A stretch of DNA of 64,000 bases from Listeria cossartiae subsp. cayugensis. GTDB lineage: Bacteria > Bacillota > Bacilli > Lactobacillales > Listeriaceae. The position numbers were made by a program, and so were the translations under genes. Every line of letters starts with the position of its first letter. Positions within the stretch are counted from its first letter, which is position 1. The notes beneath the pieces were generated by a model that saw only the letters and a list, made by a program, of their open reading frames with translations, was not told the DNA's origin and made no database searches. Shown here piece after piece: positions 1 to 9,371 of the stretch. The stretch lies in NCBI RefSeq assembly GCF_014229095.1, contig NZ_JAARZC010000001.1, forward strand, positions 620,001-684,000, read 5' to 3'.

Positions 1-929
1 CCCATAATGTATGGAGAAAGTAAGTTAGAGTCGATTTGTTGAACAATTGTTACAACGACAATAACTAGTAAAGCTTGGACTGGAGAAGTGAATAGTGCCA
101 CGATAACCGCGGGAGCTGCTCCAAGGAAAGGTCCAAGGTAAGGAATAATATTCGTCGCACCAGCAATGAACCCGAAAAGAAGGGCATACGGTTGACCAAT
201 AATTAAATAGCCAATAAATGTAAATAAACCAACAAACATACAATCAATTGCTTGTGAACTGATATAAGTAGAAATTGTTTTATTCATTTCTTTAATAATT
301 TGTTTTGCTTCAGAACGAATACCTGCTGGGAAAAATTTACCAGAGGATTCCACAAATTTATGACCATCTTTAAACATATAAAAGACGATAAAAGGTACGG
401 TTACAAGGATCATGACAAAGCCAGAGACGAACGAGATAATCGCTCCAAAACTAGAAGCAACACCATCAACGACAACTGACATAATTTTTGGTAAGGAGAT
501 ATTTAGTTTGGAAAGCTCTTCTTTTATATCCACCCCTTGGAATGCTGGGTTGTTAGAGAAGCTTTGTAACCATTTCTCGAAATCTTGCCAATAGCCCGGA
601 ATAGCTTTGGCCAATTCTGTAACTTGATCTGCAAGTGTTGGTCCAAGTTGCATCACCGCTAGTACAATCAGCACGATAAAGGCAATGAAAATTAAAATAA
701 CACTTAAAAGCCGAGGCACTTTTCTTTTTTCCAAAAATAACACGAGCGGATTAAATAAATAGAATAGAAATCCTGCTACTAAAATCGGCATAAACAGCGT
801 GGAAACGATAATGCCTACTGGTGAAAATATGTACTTCATTTGCAATAATACGAACAATATTGCTACAACAGCTAATATTTCGATCGTCCAAAAAAATAAT
901 TTACTATCTCGAAAACGCGAAAACTTCAA
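1..929 (-). CDS. AI-2E family transporter (3' end cut off)
   Basis: Polytopic membrane protein of the AI-2E/YueF-like permease family (PF01594). The visible part begins with a short basic N-terminus followed by hydrophobic segments (KLFFWTIEILAVVAIL). I place the start at a TTG at 929 because an AAGAAGGG ribosome binding site precedes it at normal spacing; no ATG is available there. The reading frame is open to base 1, so the C-terminus lies outside the window. Family members are exporters or permeases of unknown substrate, and the AI-2 role is not general. A second, complete family member lies at 42318-43364. Function beyond membrane transport is inference. Confidence 0.8.
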   Translation of the reverse strand, partial: MKFSRFRDSKLFFWTIEILAVVAILFVLLQMKYIFSPVGIIVSTLFMPILVAGFLFYLFNPLVLFLEKRKVPRLLSVILIFIAFIVLIVLAVMQLGPTLADQVTELAKAIPGYWQDFEKWLQSFSNNPAFQGVDIKEELSKLNISLPKIMSVVVDGVASSFGAIISFVSGFVMILVTVPFIVFYMFKDGHKFVESSGKFFPAGIRSEAKQIIKEMNKTISTYISSQAIDCMFVGLFTFIGYLIIGQPYALLFGFIAGATNIIPYLGPFLGAAPAVIVALFTSPVQALLVIVVVTIVQQIDSNLLSPYIM

Positions 930-1010
930 ATTTTTCCCTTCTTTCTAAAACATTATTGATAATTTTTATAGTACCATTAACTGCTTTAAATAGCCACTGA
1001 ATTAGTAGTA

Positions 1011-1039
1011 TTGACGTGGAAGTATATGTGTTATACAAT
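1011..1039 (+). promoter_or_regulatory. Sigma-A promoter of the GntR gene
   Basis: TTGACG (1011-1016) and TACAAT (1034-1039) are separated by 17 bases and lie about 30 bases upstream of the GntR start codon. The -10 box falls inside the inverted repeat at 1029-1049. Confidence 0.65.
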
Positions 1040-1049
1040 ATATATAACA
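1029..1049. promoter_or_regulatory. Palindromic operator, probable GntR autoregulation site
   Basis: Perfect inverted repeat TGTTATA-N7-TATAACA overlapping the -10 box of the promoter that drives the GntR gene and its membrane partner. The position suits repression by the regulator encoded 20 bases downstream, as is common in YtrA-type GntR proteins. The assignment to this regulator is inferred. Confidence 0.55.
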
Positions 1050-1069
1050 GTTAGAGAAGAGGTGTTTCT

Positions 1070-1462
1070 ATGCTACTCGCAATTGATCTTCAGTCAGACG
1101 AGCCAATTTATACACAAATATGTAATCAAATCATTGAAGGTATGGCAAAACGGGAACTTTTACCAGGAGATAAATTACCTTCTGTTCGAAGTCTCGGCGC
1201 AGATATCGGCATTAATTTTCATACAGTAAATAAAGCGTATCAGATTTTAAAGCAAGAAGGATTGATTCAAATCCACCGTCAAAAAGGGGTCGTTATTCAT
1301 CCGGACGGGGTAGCAAAGGCGGACGAACACTATTTTATGAAATTACAAACAAAGCTAAGACCGCTTATCGCTGAATCCGTCGTTCGCGGCGTGTCTGAAG
1401 AGAAGTGGCTCGAAGTAAGTAAAGCAATTTTTGACGAAATGCATGGACGGAGAGTGGAGTAG
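1070..1462 (+). CDS. GntR family regulator, YtrA/YhcF subfamily
   Basis: A 130-residue one-domain GntR protein. The winged helix occupies about residues 10-78 (SVRSLGADIGINFHTVNKAYQ recognition region), and the C-terminal arm of about 50 residues is too short for an effector domain. That architecture is typical of YtrA-type regulators, which usually repress their own operon with a linked transporter or membrane protein. The AGAAGAGGTG ribosome binding site is well placed. The stop is 2 bases from the next gene, so the two are surely co-transcribed. A palindrome over the promoter is the likely operator. Confidence 0.9.
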   Translation: MLLAIDLQSDEPIYTQICNQIIEGMAKRELLPGDKLPSVRSLGADIGINFHTVNKAYQILKQEGLIQIHRQKGVVIHPDGVAKADEHYFMKLQTKLRPLIAESVVRGVSEEKWLEVSKAIFDEMHGRRVE

Positions 1463-1464
1463 AG

Positions 1465-2568
1465 ATGGAAATCATCATTTATATTTTTGTTAGTATTGCA
1501 ATCATTTCACTGCAAGCAATCACCCCTTTTGTAATAAGGAAATCAGAATGTTTTGGTGTCAATGTTGGCGAACGTGCTAATCGGAATGCAGAATTGACGC
1601 GTTTAAAAAAACAATACGTTGGTCAAGTCGTTTTATGGACCGTGTTCGTGGCGATTATTGGTATCGCGCTTATTCAAGGCTTTCATTCTAGCGAAAACAT
1701 CCAAGCGGGCATCTTTATCGTCTCAATGTTTGGCCAATTAATCGTATCTTTTATCATTTATTATCGCTTCCACCAAACAACTTTACAGTGGAAAAAAGAG
1801 AAAATAGAGGCAGGAGAAATTTCGACCAATGCTATTATTATGGTAGATACGAGTTTTCATCGTAGAAAAATGGTTATCTCATATACTTGGTTTGTTGTGC
1901 CGTTATTAATATTTATTATTACACTGGCGATTACAGCTGTTTTTTATCCAGTAGCACCAGCAGCTTTTCCGATTCATTTTGATATGACCGGCGCAGTGAC
2001 GAATACGGTGACCAAATCACCAAGGGTGGCATTACTTTTACCGATGATGCAGCTCGGCATGATTGGCTTATTTATCTTTATTAATTTCGTGATTGCCCGA
2101 AGTAAACAAACCGTGGAAAATGAAAACCCGACGGATTCTTTAAAACGGAATATGTTATTTAGACAGATTTCTAGTAAAGCAATGTTAATCATGTGCACAA
2201 TTATGGTGATTGATTTTCTAGTGATACAAGTCGTTATGCTACTTTCACTTCCAGCTGAATGGATGATTACAGCGACGATTATTATGGTCGTTTTAATTCT
2301 ATTCGGTACTGTATTACTTGCTGTAAAAGTAGGACAGGGCGGTAGTAGACTGAAATTTGCTGATCAACCTGATGGTGTAAATAAACCGATTCGCGACGAT
2401 GATGCGTTTTGGAAAGCGGGGGTCATTTATTTTAACCGAAACGATCCAGCTTTGTTTGTAGAAAAACGCTTTGGGATTGGTTGGACGATTAATACAGCTC
2501 GTCCAGTTGCTTGGTTATCTTTTGTTATTATTATTGCGGCAATCATTTTAATTAGTGTCTTGTTTTAA
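1465..2568 (+). CDS. DUF1648 membrane protein with C-terminal DUF5808-like region
   Basis: A 367-residue integral membrane protein with several hydrophobic helices. The middle part (about residues 140-185, around FPIHFDMTGAVTNTVTKSP) resembles the DUF1648/SdpI-type segment. The C-terminal region (WKAGVIYFNRNDPALFVEKRFGIGWTIN) resembles DUF5808. Such proteins often sit next to a small GntR repressor, as here. No catalytic residues are recognised. A role in envelope stress or peptide immunity is only suggested by the SdpI resemblance. Together with the upstream regulator it forms a two-gene autoregulated unit. Confidence 0.75.
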   Translation: MEIIIYIFVSIAIISLQAITPFVIRKSECFGVNVGERANRNAELTRLKKQYVGQVVLWTVFVAIIGIALIQGFHSSENIQAGIFIVSMFGQLIVSFIIYYRFHQTTLQWKKEKIEAGEISTNAIIMVDTSFHRRKMVISYTWFVVPLLIFIITLAITAVFYPVAPAAFPIHFDMTGAVTNTVTKSPRVALLLPMMQLGMIGLFIFINFVIARSKQTVENENPTDSLKRNMLFRQISSKAMLIMCTIMVIDFLVIQVVMLLSLPAEWMITATIIMVVLILFGTVLLAVKVGQGGSRLKFADQPDGVNKPIRDDDAFWKAGVIYFNRNDPALFVEKRFGIGWTINTARPVAWLSFVIIIAAIILISVLF

Positions 2569-2651
2569 TTTGTTCTGAGTGGGGTATTTACCATATGTTA
2601 TGCAGACGAACAGGTCTGGCGTGGTATGCTTTGCTAAAGGAGTAGATAATC

Positions 2652-3155
2652 ATGGCGATTAGATTGAAGCGACTAGAGGAATGGGAAGGATTCACTGGTA
2701 TTGCACTCGTCCAAGAAGGTCTTAAAACAGAAGCACTCCATACAGAGATTAGAAAAACCTTCCAAGAAATGCTCCAACTTGCGCAAGACTTGGACGACTT
2801 TTCCGAGCAAGAAACATTTTATGGAATTTCTGTTCATAATATTGAAGATGGGATAACGCATTATTCGGTTATTCCGGTAGAACAAAAGTACCCAAATTTA
2901 AAAGAACCGCTCGAATGGATTGAAGTGCCAGCGCATACCTATTTTGTAGCTGAGCATATCCCTGACACAGACATAATCGAAAGCTACGAAGAAATTGCCA
3001 GAGCGATTCAAGAAAAAAACTACAAACCTTACATTACAGCGAACAATCCTGTATTTGACCCATTACCATTTAAATTGGAACTATATACAAAAAATGCGGA
3101 CGATAAGGCGAGTGTTGAAATTAGAATTCCTGTCGTTAAAGAACTTCATATGTAA
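2652..3155 (+). CDS. GyrI-like / AraC effector-binding domain protein
   Basis: A 167-residue soluble protein resembling the stand-alone GyrI-like effector-binding fold (PF06445). The motifs fit that fold: a conserved aromatic-rich stretch (FYGISVHN) and the EWIEVPAHTYFVAEH strand. Proteins of this fold bind small hydrophobic molecules, some inhibit gyrase and many are drug-sensing domains without a DNA-binding part. The ATG follows AAAGGAG at good spacing. It stands alone between its own upstream gap and a terminator. Ligand and role are unknown. Confidence 0.7.
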   Translation: MAIRLKRLEEWEGFTGIALVQEGLKTEALHTEIRKTFQEMLQLAQDLDDFSEQETFYGISVHNIEDGITHYSVIPVEQKYPNLKEPLEWIEVPAHTYFVAEHIPDTDIIESYEEIARAIQEKNYKPYITANNPVFDPLPFKLELYTKNADDKASVEIRIPVVKELHM

Positions 3156-3161
3156 AATGCG

Positions 3162-3190
3162 AGCCTGGGACTTTTGTTCTGGGCTTTTTT
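3162..3190 (+). terminator. Intrinsic terminator after the GyrI-like gene
   Basis: Stem of about 10 base pairs including G-U pairs (AGCCTGGGAC with TTCTGGGCT region), loop TTTTG, followed by TTTTTT. Confidence 0.7.
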
Positions 3191-3214
3191 ATACTAGCAA
3201 GCTGTTTTTGAGTG

Positions 3215-3223
3215 TGCTATAAT
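3215..3223 (+). promoter_or_regulatory. Extended -10 promoter of the formate/nitrite channel gene
   Basis: TGCTATAAT is an extended -10 element 47 bases upstream of the GTG start. The -35 hexamer at the right distance is poor, which an extended -10 can tolerate. Confidence 0.45.
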
Positions 3224-3269
3224 AAGTACGCTATTTTGTGATTATTTTAACAAGAAGGAAGGGATTCAT

Positions 3270-4082
3270 GTGGGATATTACAGCCCGCAGGAAGTAACAG
3301 AGATTACCATTGAAAAAGGAACCCAAAAAGCAAATTCAAGTACGTTAACACTTGTATTGCTAGGCTTTTTAGGTGGAGCTTTCATCTCGCTTGGTTACTT
3401 ATTATACATACGTGCAGTAGGAACTATGCCTCACGAATGGGGAAGTTTTGCAACGCTGATTGGCGCGAGTCTTTTTCCAGTTGGACTTGTTTGCATTTTG
3501 CTAGGTGGAGGCGAATTAATCACTGGCAACATGATGGCCGTAGCGATTGCTTGGTATGACAAAAAAATTTCCTTCCAACAACTACTTAGAAATTGGGCGA
3601 TTGTGTCCGTGATGAACTTAGTCGGGGCCTTTTTCGTCGCTTACTTTTTTGGGCATTTCGTCGGTTTAACAGAAGGCGATTTCTTACCGAAAACCATTGC
3701 CACAGCTGGTGCAAAAATTAATGATCCGTTCTGGGTTGCGTTTGTTTCTGGTATTGGTTGTAACTGGTTTGTAGGTATTGCTGTTTGGCTTTGTTACGCT
3801 GCCAAAGATTTCGCTGGGAAAATTCTCGGTATTTGGTTCCCGGTTATGGCTTTTGTTGCTATCGGATTCCAGCACGTTGTCGCCAACATGTTTATCATTC
3901 CAGCCGCGATTTTCGCTGGCTACTATTCCTGGGCAGATTTTATTTGGAACGTCATCCCCGTTTATTTAGGAAATGTCGTTGGTGGAGCGGTATTCGTCAG
4001 CCTGTTCTACTTCCTTGCCTATAAGAAAAACGCACCGAAAACAGTAAAAGAAGAAATCCATCAACCAATTGAAGAAAATTAA
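3270..4082 (+). CDS. Formate/nitrite transporter family channel (FocA/NirC)
   Basis: A 270-residue protein with six hydrophobic segments and the FNT signatures (GGELITGNMM near residue 80, GIGCNWFVGIAVW near 165, FQHVVANMF near 200). These proteins are pentameric anion channels for formate, nitrite or related monovalent ions in the cytoplasmic membrane. The start is GTG at 3270, preceded by AAGAAGGAAGGG. An ATG two bases earlier opens only a short out-of-frame ORF that stops after nine codons. It is monocistronic between a promoter and a strong terminator. The exact substrate cannot be read from sequence. Confidence 0.92.
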   Translation: MGYYSPQEVTEITIEKGTQKANSSTLTLVLLGFLGGAFISLGYLLYIRAVGTMPHEWGSFATLIGASLFPVGLVCILLGGGELITGNMMAVAIAWYDKKISFQQLLRNWAIVSVMNLVGAFFVAYFFGHFVGLTEGDFLPKTIATAGAKINDPFWVAFVSGIGCNWFVGIAVWLCYAAKDFAGKILGIWFPVMAFVAIGFQHVVANMFIIPAAIFAGYYSWADFIWNVIPVYLGNVVGGAVFVSLFYFLAYKKNAPKTVKEEIHQPIEEN

Positions 4083-4086
4083 GCAA

Positions 4087-4123
4087 AAAAGCTAGTTGCA
4101 TTCCGTGTAACTAGCTTTTTTTA
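4087..4123 (+). terminator. Intrinsic terminator after the formate channel gene
   Basis: AAGCTAGTT and AACTAGCTT arms around an 11-base loop, followed by a T run. Confidence 0.85.
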
Positions 4124-4284
4124 TAAAAAATTTAAATACTTTCTCAGTCCTATCATGCCGGGATAGAAGCACTTTTTTCAGAAGTCATTTGCCTAAAATC
4201 CTGATTAGTTTTTTTGATTTGTGGAAAACACTAATATAAGCAGCACGAAGCATCGGCAGAAAATTTGATGGAGGAGTGGTATTT

Positions 4285-5751
4285 TTGAGTATTAAAGAAA
4301 CAGCATTACCAAAAGTTCAAACCAAATTATTTATTAATGGAAAATGGATAGATGGAGATAACAAAGAAACAAAAGATATCGTCAACCCAGCAACCGGCGA
4401 CGTTATTGCGAAAATCGCTCAAGCAGGACCAGCCGAAACGAAGCAAGCAATCAAGGCCGCCAAAGACGCCTTTCCGGACTGGGCGAAAATGGAACTAGCA
4501 GACCGCGTCAAATTATTACACAAAATTGCGGATTTAATGGAAGAAAAAGCAGATACGTTAGCAAAAATTATGACACTTGAACAAGGTAAACCGCTAAAAG
4601 AATCTAAAGGAGAAGTCCTAGTTGGTGCAGAAAACTTCCGATTTGCGGCAGAAGAAGCAAGACGATTATATGGCGAAACGATTCCAGCTCCGAATAATCA
4701 TGCCTTTATCGTCAAAAAACAACCAATTGGCGTAGTCGCTGCAATTACTCCGTGGAATTTCCCGGGAGGCATGGTGACACGAAAACTTGCTCCGGCACTT
4801 GCAACTGGTAATACAATCGTGCTAAAACCTTCCGGCGATACACCACTTTCGGCGCTCGCAATCTTTGAAATTTTTGAAGAAGCAGGCTTGCCAAAAGGTG
4901 TCGCAAATATCGTTATGGGTAGCTCGAAAGAAATCGGCGAAACATTAACAGATAGCGATGATGTCCGCAAATTAACGTTCACAGGTTCTACCAAAGTCGG
5001 TCAAACGCTATTTAAACAATCCGCCGACACATTGAAGAAAATTTCGCTTGAACTCGGTGGGCATGCGCCGTTTATCGTATTTGACGATGCCAACCTTGAT
5101 GCAGCCGTAAATGATTTAGTCGCAGCTAAATTCCGCAACAACGGTCAAGTATGCGTGTCTCCAAATCGGATTTTCGTCGCCAAAGAAATCAAAGACAAAT
5201 TCACGAAAGCCCTAGTCGCAAAAGTAGAGCAATTAAAAGTCGGCAACGGTTTAGAAGATGTGAATGTCGGTCCACTTATTCGCGAAGATGCGATTGATAA
5301 AATCAATAAACAACTTAAAGATGCTACAGATAAAGGCGCGAAAGTCCTTACTGGCGGCGGTCGCTTAACCGGCTCAGACTATGACAAAGGTAACTTCTAC
5401 AAACCTACTGTCTTAGATAACGTCACTCGTAAAATGGACATTTTCTATGAAGAAACATTTGGCCCAGTTATCCCGCTTATCACTTTTGAAACTGAAGAAG
5501 AAGCAATCGAAATGGCGAATGACAGTGAATTTGGTCTCGCATCTTACTTTTACACAAAAGATTTAGCACGCGTGGAAAAAGTGGGAGCTGCCTTAGAATA
5601 CGGAATGGTCGGCGCAAACGAGATTGCTATTTCCAACCCAGAAACCCCATTCGGCGGCGTTAAACATTCTGGCTTTGGTCGCGAAAATGGCCATTACGGA
5701 ATGGAAGAATACATCCAAGTGAAATTCATCAACTTAAAATATCGTGATTAA
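4285..5751 (+). CDS. NAD(P)-dependent aldehyde dehydrogenase, succinate-semialdehyde type
   Basis: A 488-residue aldehyde dehydrogenase closest in pattern to succinate-semialdehyde dehydrogenases (GabD). Visible motifs are TPWNFPGG (cofactor and substrate region), FTGSTKVG (Rossmann contact), ELGGHAPFIVF (general-base Glu) and NNGQVCVSPNR (catalytic Cys). The reaction would be succinate semialdehyde to succinate, the last step of the GABA shunt, in the cytoplasm. A GTG at 4276 is in frame but overlaps the GGAGGAG ribosome binding site. The TTG at 4285, 8 bases downstream of it, is the better start. The corresponding EGD-e gene is, as I recall, general-stress (sigma-B) linked; I see no clear sigma-B box here. 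Confidence 0.88.
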   Translation: MSIKETALPKVQTKLFINGKWIDGDNKETKDIVNPATGDVIAKIAQAGPAETKQAIKAAKDAFPDWAKMELADRVKLLHKIADLMEEKADTLAKIMTLEQGKPLKESKGEVLVGAENFRFAAEEARRLYGETIPAPNNHAFIVKKQPIGVVAAITPWNFPGGMVTRKLAPALATGNTIVLKPSGDTPLSALAIFEIFEEAGLPKGVANIVMGSSKEIGETLTDSDDVRKLTFTGSTKVGQTLFKQSADTLKKISLELGGHAPFIVFDDANLDAAVNDLVAAKFRNNGQVCVSPNRIFVAKEIKDKFTKALVAKVEQLKVGNGLEDVNVGPLIREDAIDKINKQLKDATDKGAKVLTGGGRLTGSDYDKGNFYKPTVLDNVTRKMDIFYEETFGPVIPLITFETEEEAIEMANDSEFGLASYFYTKDLARVEKVGAALEYGMVGANEIAISNPETPFGGVKHSGFGRENGHYGMEEYIQVKFINLKYRD

Positions 5752-5764
5752 GACTCGTTAGTAA

Positions 5765-5800
5765 GGAACTCCTTCGCGCCATGCGGAGGGGTTCTTTTTT
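5765..5800 (+). terminator. Intrinsic terminator after the aldehyde dehydrogenase
   Basis: GAACTCCTTCGC pairs with GCGGAGGGGTTC (some G-U pairs), loop GCCAT-like, followed by TTTTTT. Confidence 0.85.
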
Positions 5801-5833
5801 ACGCGCTTTCCTACCAGTAGGAAAAAAACATAT

Positions 5834-5862
5834 TTGTAAGCGGATTCAGTCATTTATATAAT
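5834..5862 (+). promoter_or_regulatory. Promoter of the PTS / beta-glucosidase operon
   Basis: TTGTAA (5834-5839) and TATAAT (5857-5862), 17-base spacer, 31 bases upstream of the IIB start codon. No RAT/LicT antiterminator hairpin is evident in the short leader. That agrees with a LicR/MtlR-type DNA-binding activator rather than an antiterminator. Confidence 0.75.
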
Positions 5863-5893
5863 AAAAGTAAGTTAAGGAAAGGGAGGATACAAA

Positions 5894-6199
5894 ATGAAAA
5901 ACATTTTACTTATTTGTGGGTCAGGAGCTTCAAGTGGTTTTATGGCAGCAGCAATTAGAAAAGCAGCAAAAAAACGCGGTGAACAAGTAACTGTGAAAGC
6001 TGCAAGTGAGTCACAAATTGATGAAAGAATAAATGAAATAGATTATTTATTAATCGGGCCACATTTGGCTTATATGTTAGACGATTTAAAACAAAAAGTT
6101 GCCGATAAAGATGTTTTAGTATCAATTATTCCACAAGCAACATACGGCACGCTTAACGGCGAAAAAGCACTTGATCTCATTTTAAATATGGAGGGATAA
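5894..6199 (+). CDS. PTS lactose/cellobiose-type enzyme IIB
   Basis: A 101-residue cytosolic IIB component of the lactose/cellobiose (Lac) PTS family. The phosphorylatable Cys is C8 in LLICGSGASSGFM, and the protein is close to the usual length of about 100 residues. It accepts phosphate from IIA and passes it to the sugar bound by the IIC permease. First gene of the IIB-IIC-IIA-GH1 operon. The ribosome binding site GGGAGG is strong. The linked GH1 enzyme suggests that the sugar is a beta-glucoside, though the exact substrate is open. Confidence 0.92.
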   Translation: MKNILLICGSGASSGFMAAAIRKAAKKRGEQVTVKAASESQIDERINEIDYLLIGPHLAYMLDDLKQKVADKDVLVSIIPQATYGTLNGEKALDLILNMEG

Positions 6200-6203
6200 A
6201 ACG

Positions 6204-7472
6204 ATGAACAACAAAGTGATGGATTTTATGACAAACAAATTTGCTCCAAAAGTAAATAAAGTTGTTAAAAATCCCTGGGTATCAGCAATTCAAGATGCAA
6301 TTATGTCTGCGCTTCCGCTCGTTTTTGTCGGTTCTTTAGTCACCATCGTTTCATTACTTAAAAATTTCTTCCCCGGCATGCCTGATTTTTCGATGATAAG
6401 TAATTTTTCATTTGGGATGTTCGGTTTAGTCGTAGCATTTTTAATCCCATACTATCTGATGGAGAAAAAAGGTAACAGCAGTCAGAAATTAATTTCTGGT
6501 GCAACTGGACTTGTATTATTTTTAATGCTACTATTTCCAACCATTTCAGCAGATGGCGATGCGGTTTTCATTTTATCTAGATTTGGAGCTACAGGGATGT
6601 TCTTATCAATCACAACCGGATTATTCGTTGGTTGTGTAATGAACTTTGCTGCGAAGCGTTCGTTTTTCAGTGAAGATACACCGATTCCAGATTTTGTTGT
6701 CGGCTGGTTTAACAGTTTGCTACCAATTACATTTATTCTCATTGTTGGTTGGTTAATTACTGTTCAATTTAACATTGATTTCTTTGAAGTGATTGTTGCA
6801 GTATTTAGCCCACTCGCTTCGATTGTACAGTCGTATCCAGGTTTTGTACTTTCGGTATTCATTCCTGCTTTTCTTTATACATTCGGGATTTCTGGTTGGG
6901 TGATGATGCCAGCGATTTATCCAGTGTACATGGCTGGACTCGCGGAAAACTCACAAGCCGTAGCAAATGGCGCAAGTGCATCCAATATCGCAACACAAGA
7001 AACAGTATACGCATTAATTTCCATCGGTGGAGTAGGTACCACATTATCACTATCAATTATGATGCTAATTTTAAGTAAATCGTTACAGCTTAAAGCAATC
7101 GGAAAAGCCGTCATCGTCCCATCGATTTTTAACATCAACGAACCATTATTTTTCGGGGCACCAATTGCCTTTAACCCATACTTGATGATTCCAACGTGGA
7201 TCAACGCTTTCCTAGTACCAAGCATCGCCTACTTTGTGATGTCGATGAACTTAGTAAGCATTCCCACACAATCGTTCTTGCTATGGTACATGCCTTACCC
7301 AGTAACGTCCTACCTAGCAACACAAGACTTCCGAGCTATCATTGCTTGTTTAGCGATTATTGTTATCACATGGCTCGTATACCTGCCATTCTTCAAAGCG
7401 TACGATAACTCACTACTCAAACAAGAAAAGCTAGACGCAGTGGAAGCAGATAAAGAAATGGTAACCAATTGA
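6204..7472 (+). CDS. PTS lactose/cellobiose-type enzyme IIC permease
   Basis: A 422-residue membrane permease with about ten hydrophobic segments and Lac-family IIC hallmarks. The FNINEPLFFGAPIAFNPYLMIP stretch (near residues 310-330) contains the NEP sugar-binding motif. It lies 4 bases after the IIB stop. It moves the disaccharide across the membrane and presents it to IIB for phosphorylation. Length is in the normal range for single-domain IIC proteins. The C-terminal tail is charged and cytosolic. The specific sugar is inferred only from neighbours. Confidence 0.92.
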   Translation: MNNKVMDFMTNKFAPKVNKVVKNPWVSAIQDAIMSALPLVFVGSLVTIVSLLKNFFPGMPDFSMISNFSFGMFGLVVAFLIPYYLMEKKGNSSQKLISGATGLVLFLMLLFPTISADGDAVFILSRFGATGMFLSITTGLFVGCVMNFAAKRSFFSEDTPIPDFVVGWFNSLLPITFILIVGWLITVQFNIDFFEVIVAVFSPLASIVQSYPGFVLSVFIPAFLYTFGISGWVMMPAIYPVYMAGLAENSQAVANGASASNIATQETVYALISIGGVGTTLSLSIMMLILSKSLQLKAIGKAVIVPSIFNINEPLFFGAPIAFNPYLMIPTWINAFLVPSIAYFVMSMNLVSIPTQSFLLWYMPYPVTSYLATQDFRAIIACLAIIVITWLVYLPFFKAYDNSLLKQEKLDAVEADKEMVTN

Positions 7473-7486
7473 TTGGAGGAACGAAA

Positions 7487-9300
<1,814 letters not shown>

Positions 9301-9311
9301 TGTAATAGAGT

Positions 9312-9346
9312 GCCAGTTGTAGTAGTTGATAGCTAATACAACTGGC
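9312..9346 (+). terminator. Inverted repeat between the PTS operon and its regulator
   Basis: Perfect 10-base arms GCCAGTTGTA and TACAACTGGC with a 15-base loop. Only TTTC follows, so as a terminator it would be leaky. It may let partial read-through into the regulator gene 25 bases further on. Confidence 0.5.
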
Positions 9347-9371
9347 TTTCGGTCTATAGGGGGAACAGGAA

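Noticed and set aside
3268-3297. ATG at 3268 before the formate channel
   Set aside because: It opens a nine-codon out-of-frame ORF. The GTG at 3270 is in frame and continues for 270 codons.
4276-4285. GTG at 4276 as start of the aldehyde dehydrogenase
   Set aside because: It overlaps the GGAGGAG ribosome binding site. The TTG at 4285 is at normal spacing.
6358-7225. Minus-strand ORFs of 60-100 codons inside the PTS permease gene and similar shadow ORFs elsewhere
   Set aside because: They lie antisense within strong conserved genes, have no ribosome binding sites and show no recognisable protein pattern.
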